Below are positions 36,893 through 47,044 of a stretch of DNA of 64,000 nt, piece by piece. The notes under the pieces were generated by a model. The model was given only the letters and a program-made list of their open reading frames with translations, did not search any database and had not been told where the DNA came from. Made by a program: the position numbers and the translations under genes. The stretch covers positions 1 to 64,000 of the forward strand of contig NZ_JNFB01000039.1 in assembly GCF_000766145.1 (NCBI RefSeq), read 5' to 3'. This DNA comes from Paenilisteria newyorkensis (GTDB taxonomy: Bacteria > Bacillota > Bacilli > Lactobacillales > Listeriaceae). Numbering within the stretch: position 1 is the stretch's first letter; each line of letters opens with the position of its first letter.

Positions 36893-38197
36893 ATGGAGAA
36901 AAAAGTAAATGTAATTGGTGCAGGCTTGGCTGGAAGTGAAGCGGCTTGGCAACTAGCCAAACGAGGAATTAAAGTGGACTTATATGAAATGCGTCCTGTA
37001 AAGCAAACACCGGCGCACCACACTGACAAATTTGCTGAACTAGTGTGTAGTAATTCATTACGAGCGAATACGATGACCAATGCTGTAGGTGTTATCAAAG
37101 AGGAAATGCGTTTGCTAGATTCCATTATTATTGAAGCAGCTGATCAAGCTTCCGTTCCAGCGGGTGGTGCTTTGGCTGTGGATAGGCATGAATTTTCAAG
37201 CTATGTGACTGAGAAAGTGAAGGAGCATCCGAATGTTACGGTATACCATAAGGAAATTACAGAAATACCAGAAGGTCCAACCATTATTGCAACCGGCCCA
37301 TTAACAAGTGAGGCGTTAGCTGGAAAAATCAAAGAACTCACTGGTGAAGAGTACTTATACTTCTACGATGCTGCTGCTCCAATTATTGAGCAAGATAGTA
37401 TCGATATGGACAAGGTATATTTGAAATCTAGATACGACAAAGGGGAAGCGGCTTATCTCAATTGCCCGATGACGGAAGAAGAATTTAACGCGTTTCATGA
37501 AGCATTAGTAACTGCCGAAACAGCTAAACTAAAAGAGTTCGAAAAAGAAATTTTCTTTGAAGGTTGTATGCCGATTGAAGTGATGGCTAAGCGTGGTATT
37601 AAGACAATGTTATTTGGACCGATGAAACCAGTTGGCTTAGAAGATCCAAAGACTGGAAAACGACCATACGCTGTTTTGCAATTACGTCAAGATGATGCAG
37701 CAGGAACGCTTTATAATATGGTTGGTTTCCAAACACATCTGAAATGGGGAGATCAAAAACGGGTATTCCAAATGATCCCTGGTTTAGAAAATGCGGAAAT
37801 TGTTCGTTACGGCGTGATGCATCGCAATACTTTTATTAACTCACCGAAAGTTTTATTACCAACGTATCAACTAAAAGCGCGTCCAGAACTGTTTTTTGCA
37901 GGGCAAATGACGGGTGTTGAGGGCTATGTTGAATCAGCAGCAAGTGGTTTAGCTGCCGGAATTAATGCGGCGCGTCTTGTTTTAGGCGAAGAGTTAGTTG
38001 TTTTCCCTCCAGAGACGGCCATTGGAAGTATGGCGTACTATATTACGAACACGAATACGAAAACATTCCAACCAATGAATGTGAATTTTGGTTTATTCCC
38101 AGACTTGCCAACAAAAATTCGTAGTAAACAAGAAAGAAATGAACAACATGCAAATCGAGCAATCACAGCAGTGAAAGAAGTTATTCCGACTTTATAA
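36893..38197 (+). CDS. trmFO: tRNA (uracil-54-C5)-methyltransferase, folate/FAD-dependent
   Basis: Makes ribothymidine at position 54 of tRNA using methylenetetrahydrofolate (formerly gid). The 434-residue FAD protein has [19 protein letters not shown] at the N-terminus, CSNSLRAN (about 51-58), and the [19 protein letters not shown] signature near 335. The frame stays open back to 36617 inside topA, but TTGGAGGAT places the start at ATG 36893. Confidence 0.95.
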   Translation: MEKKVNVIGAGLAGSEAAWQLAKRGIKVDLYEMRPVKQTPAHHTDKFAELVCSNSLRANTMTNAVGVIKEEMRLLDSIIIEAADQASVPAGGALAVDRHEFSSYVTEKVKEHPNVTVYHKEITEIPEGPTIIATGPLTSEALAGKIKELTGEEYLYFYDAAAPIIEQDSIDMDKVYLKSRYDKGEAAYLNCPMTEEEFNAFHEALVTAETAKLKEFEKEIFFEGCMPIEVMAKRGIKTMLFGPMKPVGLEDPKTGKRPYAVLQLRQDDAAGTLYNMVGFQTHLKWGDQKRVFQMIPGLENAEIVRYGVMHRNTFINSPKVLLPTYQLKARPELFFAGQMTGVEGYVESAASGLAAGINAARLVLGEELVVFPPETAIGSMAYYITNTNTKTFQPMNVNFGLFPDLPTKIRSKQERNEQHANRAITAVKEVIPTL

Positions 38198-38209
38198 AAA
38201 AATAAGGGG

Positions 38210-38247
38210 ATGCGGCTTTGATAAAAAGAAGCCGCATTGTCTTGTTT
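38210..38247 (+). terminator. trmFO terminator
   Basis: ATGCGGCTT (38210-38218) and AAGCCGCAT (38229-38237) form a perfect 9-bp stem; a T-rich tail follows. Confidence 0.75.
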
Positions 38248-38393
38248 TTGATGTTTGAGGAAAAATATTACTGATAGAATTTAAACAAACTAGGTGAGTT
38301 CATTTTTTACTGAATCGCATTAGAATCCGTTTTATCCTTTAATTTACACTTTCCCGGTTCAATTCGAAAGGTTGCGAAAAATGTATAAAATTA

Positions 38394-38422
38394 TTGCAAC
38401 ATCACACCATGTGTGATACGAT
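38394..38422 (+). promoter_or_regulatory. xerC-hslVU-codY promoter with palindromic spacer
   Basis: TTGCAA 38394-38399, exactly 17 nt, TACGAT 38417-38422. The spacer is almost wholly the perfect dyad ATCACAC-CAT-GTGTGAT (38401-38417), reaching into the -10. A protein bound there would block RNA polymerase. It does not match the CodY, LexA, GlnR or CcpA consensus that I know. Confidence 0.65.
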
Positions 38423-38447
38423 GGACTTGTTTGAGAGGTGTATAAAT

Positions 38448-39353
38448 GTGATGACTGGGCGAAATTGGGAGCAAGAGTTTAGCAATTACTTGAGCACTGA
38501 GCGCAATTATTCAGAACATACTAATATTAACTATCTTCATGATATTCGCGATTTTCATTCATTTATGATGGAGGAAGCAATTAATCATTTTACAGATGTG
38601 ACGTATATGGATGTTAGACTATATCTCACATATTTACGCAAACAGGAATTTGCCCGCACAACTGTAGCCCGGAAAATTTCAAGTTTGCGCAGTTTCTATG
38701 CCTTTTTGCTACGGGAAAAAGTTATGATTGAGAATCCGTTCGCAATTGTTTCACATGCAAAGAAACAATTACGGTTGCCCAAATTTTTCTATTCCAAGGA
38801 AATGGAGGCATTGTTTGATGTCGTATACGCGAATAATGATCCGTTGACTTTACGAGATCGGGCTTTGCTTGAATTATTATATGCTACTGGGATTCGCGTG
38901 AGTGAGTGCGCAGGAATTCTATTGCCTGACATTGATCAAACCTATCAAGCCATTTTAATTAGGGGAAAAGGGAACAAGGAGCGGTACGTTCCATTCGGTG
39001 CTTTTGCGTTAGACGCTGTGAATGATTATACAAAAGGTGGCCGCACTATTTTGATGGAACACCATAAGAAGGAACACCAAGCGCTGTTGATAAATCATTA
39101 CGGTGATCCGCTGACAGCAAGAGGTATTCGTTATTGTTTGAGCAAAGTGATCGAGAAGGCTTCTTTAACAAGGAAGATTCATCCTCATATGCTGCGACAC
39201 ACATTCGCGACTGATTTGCTGAATAATGGTGCGGATATGCGAACGGTTCAGGAATTATTAGGGCATGCAAGTCTTTCTTCCACGCAGATCTATACACATG
39301 TCACGAAGGAGCATTTGAAGGAAACTTATATGAGACACCATCCAAGAGCTTGA
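38448..39353 (+). CDS. xerC: Tyrosine recombinase XerC (CodV)
   Basis: Resolves chromosome dimers at dif together with XerD. The 301-residue protein has an N-terminal SAM-like core-binding domain (about 5-90) and a catalytic domain with R in GIRVSE (about 148), HMLRH near 246-250 (H and R), H in LLGHAS and the nucleophile Y in TQIYTHV near 282. The frame begins at 38394, but GAGAGG at 38433-38438 fits GTG at 38448 (ATG at 38451 follows). It heads the operon with hslV, hslU and codY, as in B. subtilis codV-clpQ-clpY-codY. Confidence 0.92.
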   Translation: MMTGRNWEQEFSNYLSTERNYSEHTNINYLHDIRDFHSFMMEEAINHFTDVTYMDVRLYLTYLRKQEFARTTVARKISSLRSFYAFLLREKVMIENPFAIVSHAKKQLRLPKFFYSKEMEALFDVVYANNDPLTLRDRALLELLYATGIRVSECAGILLPDIDQTYQAILIRGKGNKERYVPFGAFALDAVNDYTKGGRTILMEHHKKEHQALLINHYGDPLTARGIRYCLSKVIEKASLTRKIHPHMLRHTFATDLLNNGADMRTVQELLGHASLSSTQIYTHVTKEHLKETYMRHHPRA

Positions 39354-39381
39354 TTTTTTTAGAAATGGAGGCGTATGGAAA

Positions 39382-39909
39382 TTGACAACGATTTTTGCAA
39401 TTCGTCACAATGGCAAATCTGCTATGGCCGGAGACGGACAAGTAACATTAGGAAATTCTGTCGTGATGAAACACACGGCTAAGAAAGTAAGGCGCCTTTT
39501 TCATGATAGAGTAGTGGCTGGTTTTGCTGGCTCTGTTGCGGATGCTTTTACGCTTTTTGAAAAGTTTGAAGGAAAATTAAATGAATATAATGGAAACTTA
39601 GAGCGAGCGGCGGTAGAACTTGCTAAGCAGTGGCGCAGTGATAATGTTTTGCGCAAGCTTGAAGCGATGTTGATTGTCATGAATGATGAGAAATTATTGT
39701 TAGTGTCGGGTACAGGTGAGGTTATTGAACCGGATGATGGCATTTTAGCGATTGGTTCTGGTGGTAACTATGCATTGGCTGCTGGGCGAGCGATGAAGCG
39801 TTTCGACGGTGACCGGCTAGAGGCGAAAGATATTGCTAGAAATGCGCTAGATATTGCATCCGAAATTTGTGTATTTACGAATGATAATATTATTGTAGAA
39901 CAATTGTAA
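39382..39909 (+). CDS. hslV: ATP-dependent protease subunit HslV (ClpQ)
   Basis: Proteolytic part of the HslUV complex, 175 residues. The start at TTG 39382 gives [20 protein letters not shown], so removal of Met exposes the catalytic threonine, with the conserved GDGQVTLG and [11 protein letters not shown] segments. GGAGG at 39367-39371 is 10 nt away. An ATG at 39374 is out of frame and would lead elsewhere. hslU follows 13 nt later. Confidence 0.95.
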   Translation: MTTIFAIRHNGKSAMAGDGQVTLGNSVVMKHTAKKVRRLFHDRVVAGFAGSVADAFTLFEKFEGKLNEYNGNLERAAVELAKQWRSDNVLRKLEAMLIVMNDEKLLLVSGTGEVIEPDDGILAIGSGGNYALAAGRAMKRFDGDRLEAKDIARNALDIASEICVFTNDNIIVEQL

Positions 39910-39922
39910 GGAGGGACTCGAT

Positions 39923-41323
39923 TTGTCAAACATTCATTTAACGCCACGCCAAATCGTAGAAAAATTAGATCAGTACATCATCGGGCAAACGGGTGCTAAG
40001 AAGTCAGTCGCAGTTGCACTCCGGAATCGCTATCGCCGTTCATTGATGGCAGATGAGATCAGAGATGAGGTCATTCCTAAAAATATTCTGATGATTGGTC
40101 CAACTGGTGTCGGAAAAACGGAAATTGCTCGCCGTATCGCTAAAATCGTTCGTGCACCATTTTCCAAAGTAGAAGCAACGAAATTTACAGAGGTTGGGTA
40201 TGTTGGGCGTGATGTAGAGTCCATGGTTCGTGATCTTGTAGAGGTTTCGGTGCGACTTGTGAAAGAGGAAAAAATGCAGATTGTTCGTGTAAAAGCGGAA
40301 GAAAATGCGGAGAAACGTCTTGTGAAATTGCTTGCGCCGAGTAAGAAGAAGCAAAAGCAGGCATCGCAAAACCCGTTAGAAATGCTTTTTGGTGGTGGAA
40401 ATCAGCAGGCAGAAGAAGAAACGGAACCTGAGGATGACACAGTACGCTCCAAACGCAGTCAAATCGAATGGCAACTAAAGAGTGGCGATTTGGATAATGA
40501 CTACGTAACCGTTGAGGTGAAAGAACAGCAAAGCCCAATGGCAGACATGTTCCGCGGTACCGGTATGGATCAAATGAGCGGCATGCAGGACGCTTTTTCA
40601 GGCCTATTTCCGTCAAAAATGAAGAAACGCAAAGTAACTGTGAAAGAAGCGCGCAAAATCTTGTTTGAAGATGAGGCTTCGAAACTGATTGATCAAGATG
40701 AAGTGGCGTCAGAAGCCATTTTACGCGCTGAACAAATGGGTATAATTTTCATCGATGAGATTGACAAAATTGCAAGTGGTGGTCAAGGTGGTGGCAATGC
40801 CCAAGTATCGCGTGAAGGTGTGCAACGGGATATCTTGCCGATTGTTGAAGGCTCGCAAATCGCGACGAAATATGGTACAGTCAACACAGAATATATTCTT
40901 TTCATCGCAGCTGGAGCATTTCACATGTCGAAACCGTCCGATCTAATTCCAGAGCTTCAAGGGCGTTTCCCAATCCGGATTGAGTTAGATAAATTATCCC
41001 AAGAAGATTTCGTGAAAATTTTAACGGAGCCGGATAATGCGCTAATTAAACAATATAAAGCATTGCTGAAGACCGAAGATATTGAACTTGTTTTTACAAA
41101 AGAAGCCGTAGAGCGGTTAGCTGAAATCGCCTTTCATGTCAACCAAGAAACGGACAACATTGGTGCTAGAAGATTGCATACGATTCTAGAAAAATTACTA
41201 GAAGACTTGCTTTTTGAAGCGCCAGAGATTACACTAGAGTCTGTCACGGTAACAGAAAGTTATGTGAACGACAAATTAGCCACAATTATGATGGATAAAG
41301 ATTTAACGCAATTTATTTTATAA
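39923..41323 (+). CDS. hslU: ATP-dependent protease ATPase subunit HslU (ClpY)
   Basis: AAA+ unfoldase partner of HslV, 466 residues. Starts at TTG 39923 after AAGGAGGG. Walker A is GPTGVGKT (about 58-65), Walker B is [11 protein letters not shown] (about 275), the intermediate domain with charged sequence covers about 115-240, and [12 protein letters not shown] carries the sensor. The C-terminal tail that inserts into HslV ends DLTQFIL. Normal length, no defect seen. Confidence 0.96.
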   Translation: MSNIHLTPRQIVEKLDQYIIGQTGAKKSVAVALRNRYRRSLMADEIRDEVIPKNILMIGPTGVGKTEIARRIAKIVRAPFSKVEATKFTEVGYVGRDVESMVRDLVEVSVRLVKEEKMQIVRVKAEENAEKRLVKLLAPSKKKQKQASQNPLEMLFGGGNQQAEEETEPEDDTVRSKRSQIEWQLKSGDLDNDYVTVEVKEQQSPMADMFRGTGMDQMSGMQDAFSGLFPSKMKKRKVTVKEARKILFEDEASKLIDQDEVASEAILRAEQMGIIFIDEIDKIASGGQGGGNAQVSREGVQRDILPIVEGSQIATKYGTVNTEYILFIAAGAFHMSKPSDLIPELQGRFPIRIELDKLSQEDFVKILTEPDNALIKQYKALLKTEDIELVFTKEAVERLAEIAFHVNQETDNIGARRLHTILEKLLEDLLFEAPEITLESVTVTESYVNDKLATIMMDKDLTQFIL

Positions 41324-41343
41324 AAATTTTAGGAGGACTAATA

Positions 41344-42123
41344 ATGAACTTATTAGCAAAAACAAGAAAAATTAATGCCATGTTACAAAATGCAGCAGGT
41401 AAAACGGTTAACTTCAAAGAAATGGCGGATACGTTAGCGGATGTTATCGAAGCAAACACGTATGTTGTGAGCCGTAAAGGAAAGCTTCTTGGTTATTCAG
41501 AAGTTTTACCAATCGAAAACGCGCGTATGAAACAAATGCTAGTGGAACGCCAATTCCCTGAAGAATATACGAACAGCCTTTTCAATGTAAATGAAACATC
41601 TTCTAACTTGGAGGTTTCTAGCCAGTACACAGCGTTCCCGATTGAGAATAGTGATCTTTTTGTCAAAGGTTTAACGACGATTGTCCCTATTGTTGGTGGT
41701 GGCGAACGTCTTGGTACATTGATTCTTTCTCGTCTAGAAAATGATTTCACGGACGATGATTTGTTGCTTGCTGAGTATGGCGGAACAGTTGTTGGGATGG
41801 AAATTTTACATGAAAAAGCAGAAGAAATTGAAGAAGAAGCGCGTAGCCGTGCGGTTGTTCAAATGGCAATCAGCTCTCTTTCTTACAGTGAGTTAGAAGC
41901 GATTGAGCATATCTTTGATGAGTTGAATGGTAAAGAAGGACTTCTAGTTGCTTCTAAAATCGCTGACCGTGTAGGGATTACGCGTTCAGTTATCGTTAAT
42001 GCGCTTCGTAAATTAGAAAGTGCCGGCGTTATTGATTCTCGTTCACTTGGAATGAAAGGGACATTTATCCGTGTCTTGAATGATAAATTCCTAGTAGAAT
42101 TGGAAAAATTAAAAAATCATTGA
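41344..42123 (+). CDS. codY: Global transcriptional regulator CodY
   Basis: GTP- and branched-chain amino acid-sensing repressor of nitrogen, metabolic and, in Listeria, virulence genes. The 259 residues comprise an N-terminal GAF ligand domain (about 1-155) and a C-terminal winged helix ([26 protein letters not shown] type, about 198-225). TAGGAGG precedes the ATG. It is the last gene of the xerC operon and has its own terminator. Confidence 0.97.
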   Translation: MNLLAKTRKINAMLQNAAGKTVNFKEMADTLADVIEANTYVVSRKGKLLGYSEVLPIENARMKQMLVERQFPEEYTNSLFNVNETSSNLEVSSQYTAFPIENSDLFVKGLTTIVPIVGGGERLGTLILSRLENDFTDDDLLLAEYGGTVVGMEILHEKAEEIEEEARSRAVVQMAISSLSYSELEAIEHIFDELNGKEGLLVASKIADRVGITRSVIVNALRKLESAGVIDSRSLGMKGTFIRVLNDKFLVELEKLKNH

Positions 42124-42142
42124 TTAAAAAAATAAATTCAAG

Positions 42143-42180
42143 AAACTTCTGCTATTATTATAATTGTGGAAGTTTTTTCG
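42143..42180 (+). terminator. codY terminator
   Basis: GAAACTTC and GGAAGTTTTTTC enclose an 18-nt loop, with a T-run. Confidence 0.65.
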
Positions 42181-42222
42181 TCGTGGTAGAATGGATATTG
42201 TGATGGAAGGAGGGGAAGTTAA

Positions 42223-42645
42223 GTGAAGTATCATGAGTCGACAATCGTTGTGCGTTATGCGGAGACGGATCAGATGGGCATTGTGTATCATGCGAATTAC
42301 TTGGTGTGGATGGAGATTGGGCGTACTGATTTTCTGGAGAGCATCGGTTTGCGCTATTTTGATATGGAGCAGGAAGGCTATATTTCGCCAGTTTTAGATG
42401 TGCATATTTCGTATAAGCAAGCGATGAAGTATGGGCAAAAAGCGGTTGTGAAGACGTGGATCAAGTCGTATGATGGGTTTCGGATTGTGTATGGGTATGA
42501 AATCAGGCAAGAAGGCGGCAGTGAGATACATATTTCTGGTGAGACGGAGCACATCGCAGTTCGCAAAGCTGATTTTAAACCAGTGAGCACGAGACGGGCT
42601 TTCCCGGCGTGGCATGAGGCCTATTTAGAGGCAATGAAATCGTAA
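42223..42645 (+). CDS. yneP: Acyl-CoA thioesterase, YbgC/4HBT family (YneP)
   Basis: 140-residue hot-dog fold protein with the 4HBT motif: YAETDQMGIVYHANYLVWMEI at about 12-30, with the catalytic D. It probably hydrolyses acyl-CoA thioesters; the substrate is unknown. GTG at 42223 follows AAGGAGGGG. The order yneP-yneQ-(insert)-plsY-yneT-parE matches the B. subtilis yne cluster. Confidence 0.85.
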   Translation: MKYHESTIVVRYAETDQMGIVYHANYLVWMEIGRTDFLESIGLRYFDMEQEGYISPVLDVHISYKQAMKYGQKAVVKTWIKSYDGFRIVYGYEIRQEGGSEIHISGETEHIAVRKADFKPVSTRRAFPAWHEAYLEAMKS

Positions 42646-42660
42646 TGGTAGGTGAGGACA

Positions 42661-42975
42661 ATGGCTTTTGGTGTGAAACGAGCGGAACTTGAGGCATGGA
42701 AAAAACGAGCGGACAGCGGGGAAATCGCGTTTTTGACGCATTATTGGCTGGATGATCGTTTCCCTGATTCAAAAACGGTGACAAAGGCTGCTTGTGCGGA
42801 TATAGCGAAACTGGAAGCGTGGGGTGCAACGTATGGTTTTAAACCGGAATGGATTGACAGACGGCACGGAGCCTATCCTCACTATGATTTGTTTGGTGAT
42901 ATACAACGAACGGTACTAAAAAAAGAAGGCGAATGGGATCAATTAGAGCGGTTTCATTTGAATGGTGATAAATAA
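42661..42975 (+). CDS. yneQ: YneQ-like hypothetical protein
   Basis: 104-residue soluble protein rich in charged and aromatic residues (FLTHYWLDDRFP, YGFKPEWIDRRHGAYPHYDLFG). I place it as YneQ from gene order; its function is unknown. GTG at 42652 is also in frame, but ATG at 42661 begins MAFGVKRAEL. Its TAA shares one base with the next start (TAATG). Confidence 0.7.
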   Translation: MAFGVKRAELEAWKKRADSGEIAFLTHYWLDDRFPDSKTVTKAACADIAKLEAWGATYGFKPEWIDRRHGAYPHYDLFGDIQRTVLKKEGEWDQLERFHLNGDK

Positions 42976-43841
42976 TGCTAAAATTAGAAAACGATACGAT
43001 ACTGGTAGAATTAAAAGAAGATGGCGCTGAATTAACACGAATCTTTGATAAGAATTCGGAAAAAGAGTTTTTATGGCATGCAGATGGTGCTTTTTGGGCA
43101 AGACATTCGCCGGTTTTATTCCCGACGGTGGGCCGGTTAGTAGAGGATACGTATTTGGTGGATGGCAAGCCGTTTCATTTGGGACAACATGGTTTTGCGC
43201 GTGATCGCGTATTTCATGTGACGGAGCAAGGAGAGAAATCGATTACATTACGATTGGAGTCTGACGCGGATTCCCTTGCGATTTATCCGTTTCGTTTTGC
43301 TTTGGAGATTGCTTATCGGATTGAAGGTGGAACGATTCATGTTGGCTATCACGTGATGAATTTGGATGACAAAACGATGCATTTCTCGATTGGCGCGCAT
43401 CCTGCTTTTAATGTGCCATTTGTGCCGGGTGAGGTGTTTGAGGATTATTATCTGGAATTTGCGGCAGAGGAAGTACTCGATTCGTTGACGCTTTCGGGAC
43501 CGTATTTGTCCGGGGAGAAAAAGAAAATTGCGGATGCGAAGAAATTACCGCTGAATTACGAGTTGTTTGGTAATGATGCGCTTATTTTTGAAGGATTAAC
43601 GAAAAATGAGGTAACGATTCGCTCACGAAAAAATCGTCATTTTGTGAAGGTAGCATTTCCTGATTTTAAATACGTTGGGATTTGGACGCCGAAGCCAGGT
43701 ACGCCGTTCTTATGTATCGAGCCGTGGTTTGGAATTGCGGATGCGAAGGGTGAATCTGTGGAGCTTAAGGACAAGCTAGGGATCGAGACGCTCGCTGTGG
43801 GTGCTGATTTTTCTAGCGAATATACGATTACTATTGGGTAA
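42975..43841 (+). CDS. Aldose 1-epimerase family protein (LacX-like)
   Basis: 288-residue galactose mutarotase-like beta-sandwich. Family features include FLWHADGAFWARHSPVLFP, GQHGFARDRVF (catalytic His near 70-75), and GAHPAFNVPF (second His near 140). It interconverts alpha and beta sugar anomers, or acts on a hexose phosphate. Coupled to yneQ by a TAATG overlap. Confidence 0.85.
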   Translation: MLKLENDTILVELKEDGAELTRIFDKNSEKEFLWHADGAFWARHSPVLFPTVGRLVEDTYLVDGKPFHLGQHGFARDRVFHVTEQGEKSITLRLESDADSLAIYPFRFALEIAYRIEGGTIHVGYHVMNLDDKTMHFSIGAHPAFNVPFVPGEVFEDYYLEFAAEEVLDSLTLSGPYLSGEKKKIADAKKLPLNYELFGNDALIFEGLTKNEVTIRSRKNRHFVKVAFPDFKYVGIWTPKPGTPFLCIEPWFGIADAKGESVELKDKLGIETLAVGADFSSEYTITIG

Positions 43842-43843
43842 AT

Positions 43844-43876
43844 AAAAAGAAGTTGGCCGCGGCCAGCTTCTTTTTT
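43844..43876. terminator. Bidirectional terminator
   Basis: AAAAAGAAGTTGGCC and GGCCAGCTTCTTTTTT form a long stem around a GC centre; it serves the mutarotase gene and the convergent plsY. Confidence 0.9.
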
Positions 43877-43880
43877 GATA

Positions 43881-44474
43881 CTACATCCAACTTATTTTTG
43901 GTTCTTCGCCTTTTTTGATGCGTTTTATGTTTGGTATATGGCGGTAAATAATGAACACTGCAATCGCCGCGATGATACCGACTAGAATCCAGTCTTGGAA
44001 GAATAACGAGATAACCAGTGCGCTCGCAGCGGCGATCATAGAGCTAAGCGAGACGTATTTGCTGATTTTTAGAGATAGGGCAAAGATGATTAGTGCGACT
44101 AAAAACAGCCAAGGTGCATAGGCTAGAATGACTCCTGCAGACGTTGCAACAGCTTTCCCACCTTTGAATTTCGCGAAAACCGGAAAACTATGTCCGATAA
44201 TGGCGAAAATACCCGTAAGCAACCAGAAATGATGGTTGACATCTAACTGGAAAAAGAACGGTAGAAGTGTTGCGGCGGTTCCTTTCAAAATATCCATCAA
44301 GGTGACGACGATGCCTGGTTTAACACCAAGAACACGGAAGGAGTTGGTCGCGCCCAGATTACCGCTTCCGAAATCACGAATGTCCTTTTTATAGAAAATT
44401 TTTCCGATCCACAAACCTGATGGGATGGAGCCAAGAATATAGGCGATGAGGCAAAGCAAAATGATCATTTCCAT
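43881..44474 (-). CDS. plsY: Acyl-phosphate:glycerol-3-phosphate acyltransferase PlsY
   Basis: Integral membrane enzyme starting phospholipid synthesis: moves the acyl group from acyl phosphate to sn-1 of glycerol 3-phosphate. The 197 residues have about five membrane segments and the three PlsY motifs: [11 protein letters not shown] (about 16-26), [12 protein letters not shown] (about 37-48) and [18 protein letters not shown] (about 96-113). On the opposite strand to its neighbours. Confidence 0.95.
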   Translation of the reverse strand: MEMIILLCLIAYILGSIPSGLWIGKIFYKKDIRDFGSGNLGATNSFRVLGVKPGIVVTLMDILKGTAATLLPFFFQLDVNHHFWLLTGIFAIIGHSFPVFAKFKGGKAVATSAGVILAYAPWLFLVALIIFALSLKISKYVSLSSMIAAASALVISLFFQDWILVGIIAAIAVFIIYRHIPNIKRIKKGEEPKISWM

Positions 44475-44567
44475 TGGTTTAGAAACTCCTTTTATTTCGA
44501 ACTATGTATCTCCGCCATTATAGCATAAAAAAAAGATGCAGAATACCGTAGATACTTATTTATTTCA

Positions 44568-44596
44568 TGGACTTTTTATACCAACTGGCGTAAAAT
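44568..44596 (+). promoter_or_regulatory. Promoter of the nucleobase permease gene
   Basis: TGGACT 44568-44573, 17-nt spacer, TAAAAT 44591-44596. No purine riboswitch core was seen in the short leader. Confidence 0.5.
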
Positions 44597-44666
44597 AGAA
44601 AACTGGACAGGTTCCACATTTAAATTGAATAGTTAGAAAATAACACAAAAAGGAGTGGAGTTTGGA

Positions 44667-45965
44667 ATGAAAATGGGAATTGCTGCATTGCAGTGGATGA
44701 TTTTTATGATTGCGGCTGCGATCGTGGCGCCAATTGCGATTGCAGATTTATATCAACTGAGCGCTGTGGAAACGGCAGGCTTTATGCAACGAACAATATT
44801 TGTTTTAGGTGTAGCAGGACTGTTACAAGGCTTGCTTGGACACCGTTTGCCAATCCATGAAGGTCCTGCGGGATTATGGTGGAGCGTATTCACAATTTAT
44901 GCAGGATTTATCGGTGTTTTATACACCTCAAATATCGAGGCATTACAAGCTTTATCAGGTGGTTTACTCGTAAGTGGTATCTTTTTTATCGTCTTAGCTG
45001 CTAGCGGATTTATCGGTGTCTTAGCGAAATTATTCACGCCGACTGTGACGTTTGTTTACTTGATGCTCCTCGTATTGCAACTGAGCGGTTCTTTTATAAA
45101 AGGGATGTTCGGAATCTCAGCGGCTCACCCGATAATGGACCCGTGGATGGCGCTGTTAAGCCTGATAGTGGTCATCGCAGCTTTTGCATTTGGACGGTCA
45201 AAAGTGATGTGGATTCGGCAGTATTCCGTGATATTTAGCTTAGTTCTTGGTTGGGGATTATTTTTAATTGCTGGAAAAGCACCACGTGTTGGAGAGGCAC
45301 ATTCTTGGTTTGATTTGCCGAAGCTATTTGCGTTTGGCATGCCGACATTTGATTCTGGTGTGATTACGACCGCGATTTTTATCACGTTGCTATTAATTAC
45401 TAATTTAGTTGCTTCTGTGCGTTTGATGGAAGGAATCGTTGCTGGTAATAAGCCTAGTGATCCGAAAAGGTACAAGCGTGGCGGGCTAATTTCGGGCGTT
45501 AATCAGTTGCTAGGCGGCGGTTTTTCGGCGATTGGTTCTGTCCCTATTTCAGGAGCTGCTGGATTCGTCACACAAACCGGTCAGAAATCGATCAAACCAT
45601 TTTTGCTAGGTTGTTTATTAGTCATTGGGATTACGCTATTCCCGCCGATTATGAACATTATGAGTGCGTTACCAGCACCGGTTGGCTATGCGGTAACATT
45701 TGTCATTTTCTCCAATATGGTTGTGATGGCATTGAAGGAGCTCAAAAAAATAACGTCAGGTGAGGAAAACGCGTACCTTGTTATCGGTATATCGATGATG
45801 ATTGGCGTGGGTGTGATGTTCCTATCTCCTTCTGCGACAAAAGGATTATCAGCTGCGGTCATCGCTGTTTTGAATAACGGACTTATCGTTGGAAGTGTTT
45901 TTGCGATGCTATTAGAACAGTTTTTCTTATTTCGAGAAAAAGTTGTTTCTTCTAGGAAAAAATAA
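44667..45965 (+). CDS. NCS2-family nucleobase (xanthine/uracil-type) permease
   Basis: 432 residues with about 12 to 14 membrane segments. The family region with LGHRLPIHEGPAG early and the GGGFSAIGSVPISGAAGFVTQTGQ segment near 285-305 resemble nucleobase/ascorbate transporters. The exact substrate (xanthine, uric acid, uracil) cannot be set from sequence. Frames begin at GTG 44655; ATG 44667 (MKMGIAALQ) is preferred. Inserted between plsY and yneT relative to the B. subtilis order. Confidence 0.8.
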   Translation: MKMGIAALQWMIFMIAAAIVAPIAIADLYQLSAVETAGFMQRTIFVLGVAGLLQGLLGHRLPIHEGPAGLWWSVFTIYAGFIGVLYTSNIEALQALSGGLLVSGIFFIVLAASGFIGVLAKLFTPTVTFVYLMLLVLQLSGSFIKGMFGISAAHPIMDPWMALLSLIVVIAAFAFGRSKVMWIRQYSVIFSLVLGWGLFLIAGKAPRVGEAHSWFDLPKLFAFGMPTFDSGVITTAIFITLLLITNLVASVRLMEGIVAGNKPSDPKRYKRGGLISGVNQLLGGGFSAIGSVPISGAAGFVTQTGQKSIKPFLLGCLLVIGITLFPPIMNIMSALPAPVGYAVTFVIFSNMVVMALKELKKITSGEENAYLVIGISMMIGVGVMFLSPSATKGLSAAVIAVLNNGLIVGSVFAMLLEQFFLFREKVVSSRKK

Positions 45966-46031
45966 AATGCCGTTCTTGCTTGCTATTTCGCCTCCTCATC
46001 CGCTATGATGGACGTATAGGAGGGGATTTAG

Positions 46032-46451
46032 ATGGCAATTTTGAACCCTGAAAGATCGGAAATTCATCAGATTTTGAACAAAGCGAAGCGAATCGCGGTA
46101 GTTGGGCTTAGTGACAACCCAGAGCGCACATCCTATCAAATCTCGGAGCGGATGCAACAAGAGGGGTACACGATTATACCGGTTAATCCGCGCGTAGATG
46201 AAGTTCTTGGCGAAAAAGCCGTGGCAAGTTTAGCGGACATCGAAGGGCATGTCGACATTGTTGATATTTTCCGAAGATCCGAATTCTTACCTGATTTGGC
46301 GCGAGAATTCGATCAAATCGACGCAGATGTCTTCTGGGCGCAATCCGGCGTTTCAAACGAAGAAGCCTACGATTTCCTAAAAGAAAAAGGCCACATCGTT
46401 ATCATGGACCGCTGCATAATGGTAGAGTATTTGCTTTCTGGCAAGGGATAA
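46032..46451 (+). CDS. yneT: CoA-binding protein (YneT/YccU family)
   Basis: 139-residue Rossmann-like CoA-binding domain: IAVVGLSDNPERTSY (about 21-35), YTIIPVNPRVDEVLG (about 47-61), DIVDIFRRSEFLP and MDRCIMVEY. The role is unknown. AGGAGGGG precedes the ATG. A repeat-rich gap of almost 600 nt follows before parE. Confidence 0.88.
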   Translation: MAILNPERSEIHQILNKAKRIAVVGLSDNPERTSYQISERMQQEGYTIIPVNPRVDEVLGEKAVASLADIEGHVDIVDIFRRSEFLPDLAREFDQIDADVFWAQSGVSNEEAYDFLKEKGHIVIMDRCIMVEYLLSGKG

Positions 46452-46474
46452 TGTTAGACTAGAAAGATAACCAC

Positions 46475-46624
46475 AAAAAATGGTCTGGGACATAGCCCAA
46501 ATAAATCGGCGGCAAGCGCTCGCATTCAAGGGGTTTGGCGGACTTCCGGTTCTCATGTACAGTCGTACACTCCGCTTCTGGCTTCCACCAAACCCCTTGA
46601 ATACAAACGCTTTCGCTCGATTTG
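46475..46624 (-). repeat. Interspersed hairpin element, copy 2
   Basis: Reverse-oriented copy of the 31005 element, nearly identical in layout: CGATTT end at 46618-46623, stem TTCAAGGGGTTTGG (46525-46538) / CCAAACCCCTTGAA (46588-46601), apex TGTAC-GACT-GTACA, then the short GGG/CCC hairpin and six T's (46480-46475 on the minus strand). Stem differences from copy 1 occur as paired changes. Confidence 0.85.
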
Positions 46625-46784
46625 TGTAAAGCATAATTTACGTCTTACCCAATAAAGGACAAGGCGATTTTATCTTGTTCGGAATTTTGTCCCAGTCTAT
46701 TTGACTTGCAAAAAAAATACATAGCCCTATAACCAATCCAATCAAAATTTTGAAGGACTAAAGTCCAAGTCCGTGCCGCGAAAC

Positions 46785-46910
46785 CTCTGGGGGTCTAGAA
46801 ATGCTTAGTTTCTAGGCAAAAGCGAGTACCGACACGGAATGTACGATTTGTACACGAGTATCGGAACGGAACTTTTAACGACGGAAATGAGCATTTCTAG
46901 GCCCTCAGAG
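46785..46910. repeat. Diverged relative of the hairpin element
   Basis: Arms of 21 nt, CTCTGGGGGTCTAGAAATGCT (46785-46804, last T at 46805) and 46890-46910, pair completely with two G-T wobbles. The centre (46835-46864) shares CGGA-TGTACGA-TGTACA-CGAG-CGG spacing with copies 1 and 2. Outer arms are unrelated in sequence. Together with copy 2 and a loose GGACAA/TTGTCC hairpin (46656-46695) it fills the gap before parE. Confidence 0.6.
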
Positions 46911-46921
46911 AGAACTGGGGC

Positions 46922-46950
46922 TTTATTATTTTGAGCGGAAGTGCTATTCT
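46922..46950 (+). promoter_or_regulatory. Candidate parE promoter
   Basis: TTTATT 46922-46927, 17-nt spacer, TATTCT 46945-46950 with TG at 46942-46943. Confidence 0.5.
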
Positions 46951-47044
46951 GTTAAAGTAGTTGTTGCCAACATATGTTTGGATAACAGGTAGAAATGGGT
47001 AAACAGCAAGATATATAAGCAAAATCGGAAGGAGAAAAAATAAA

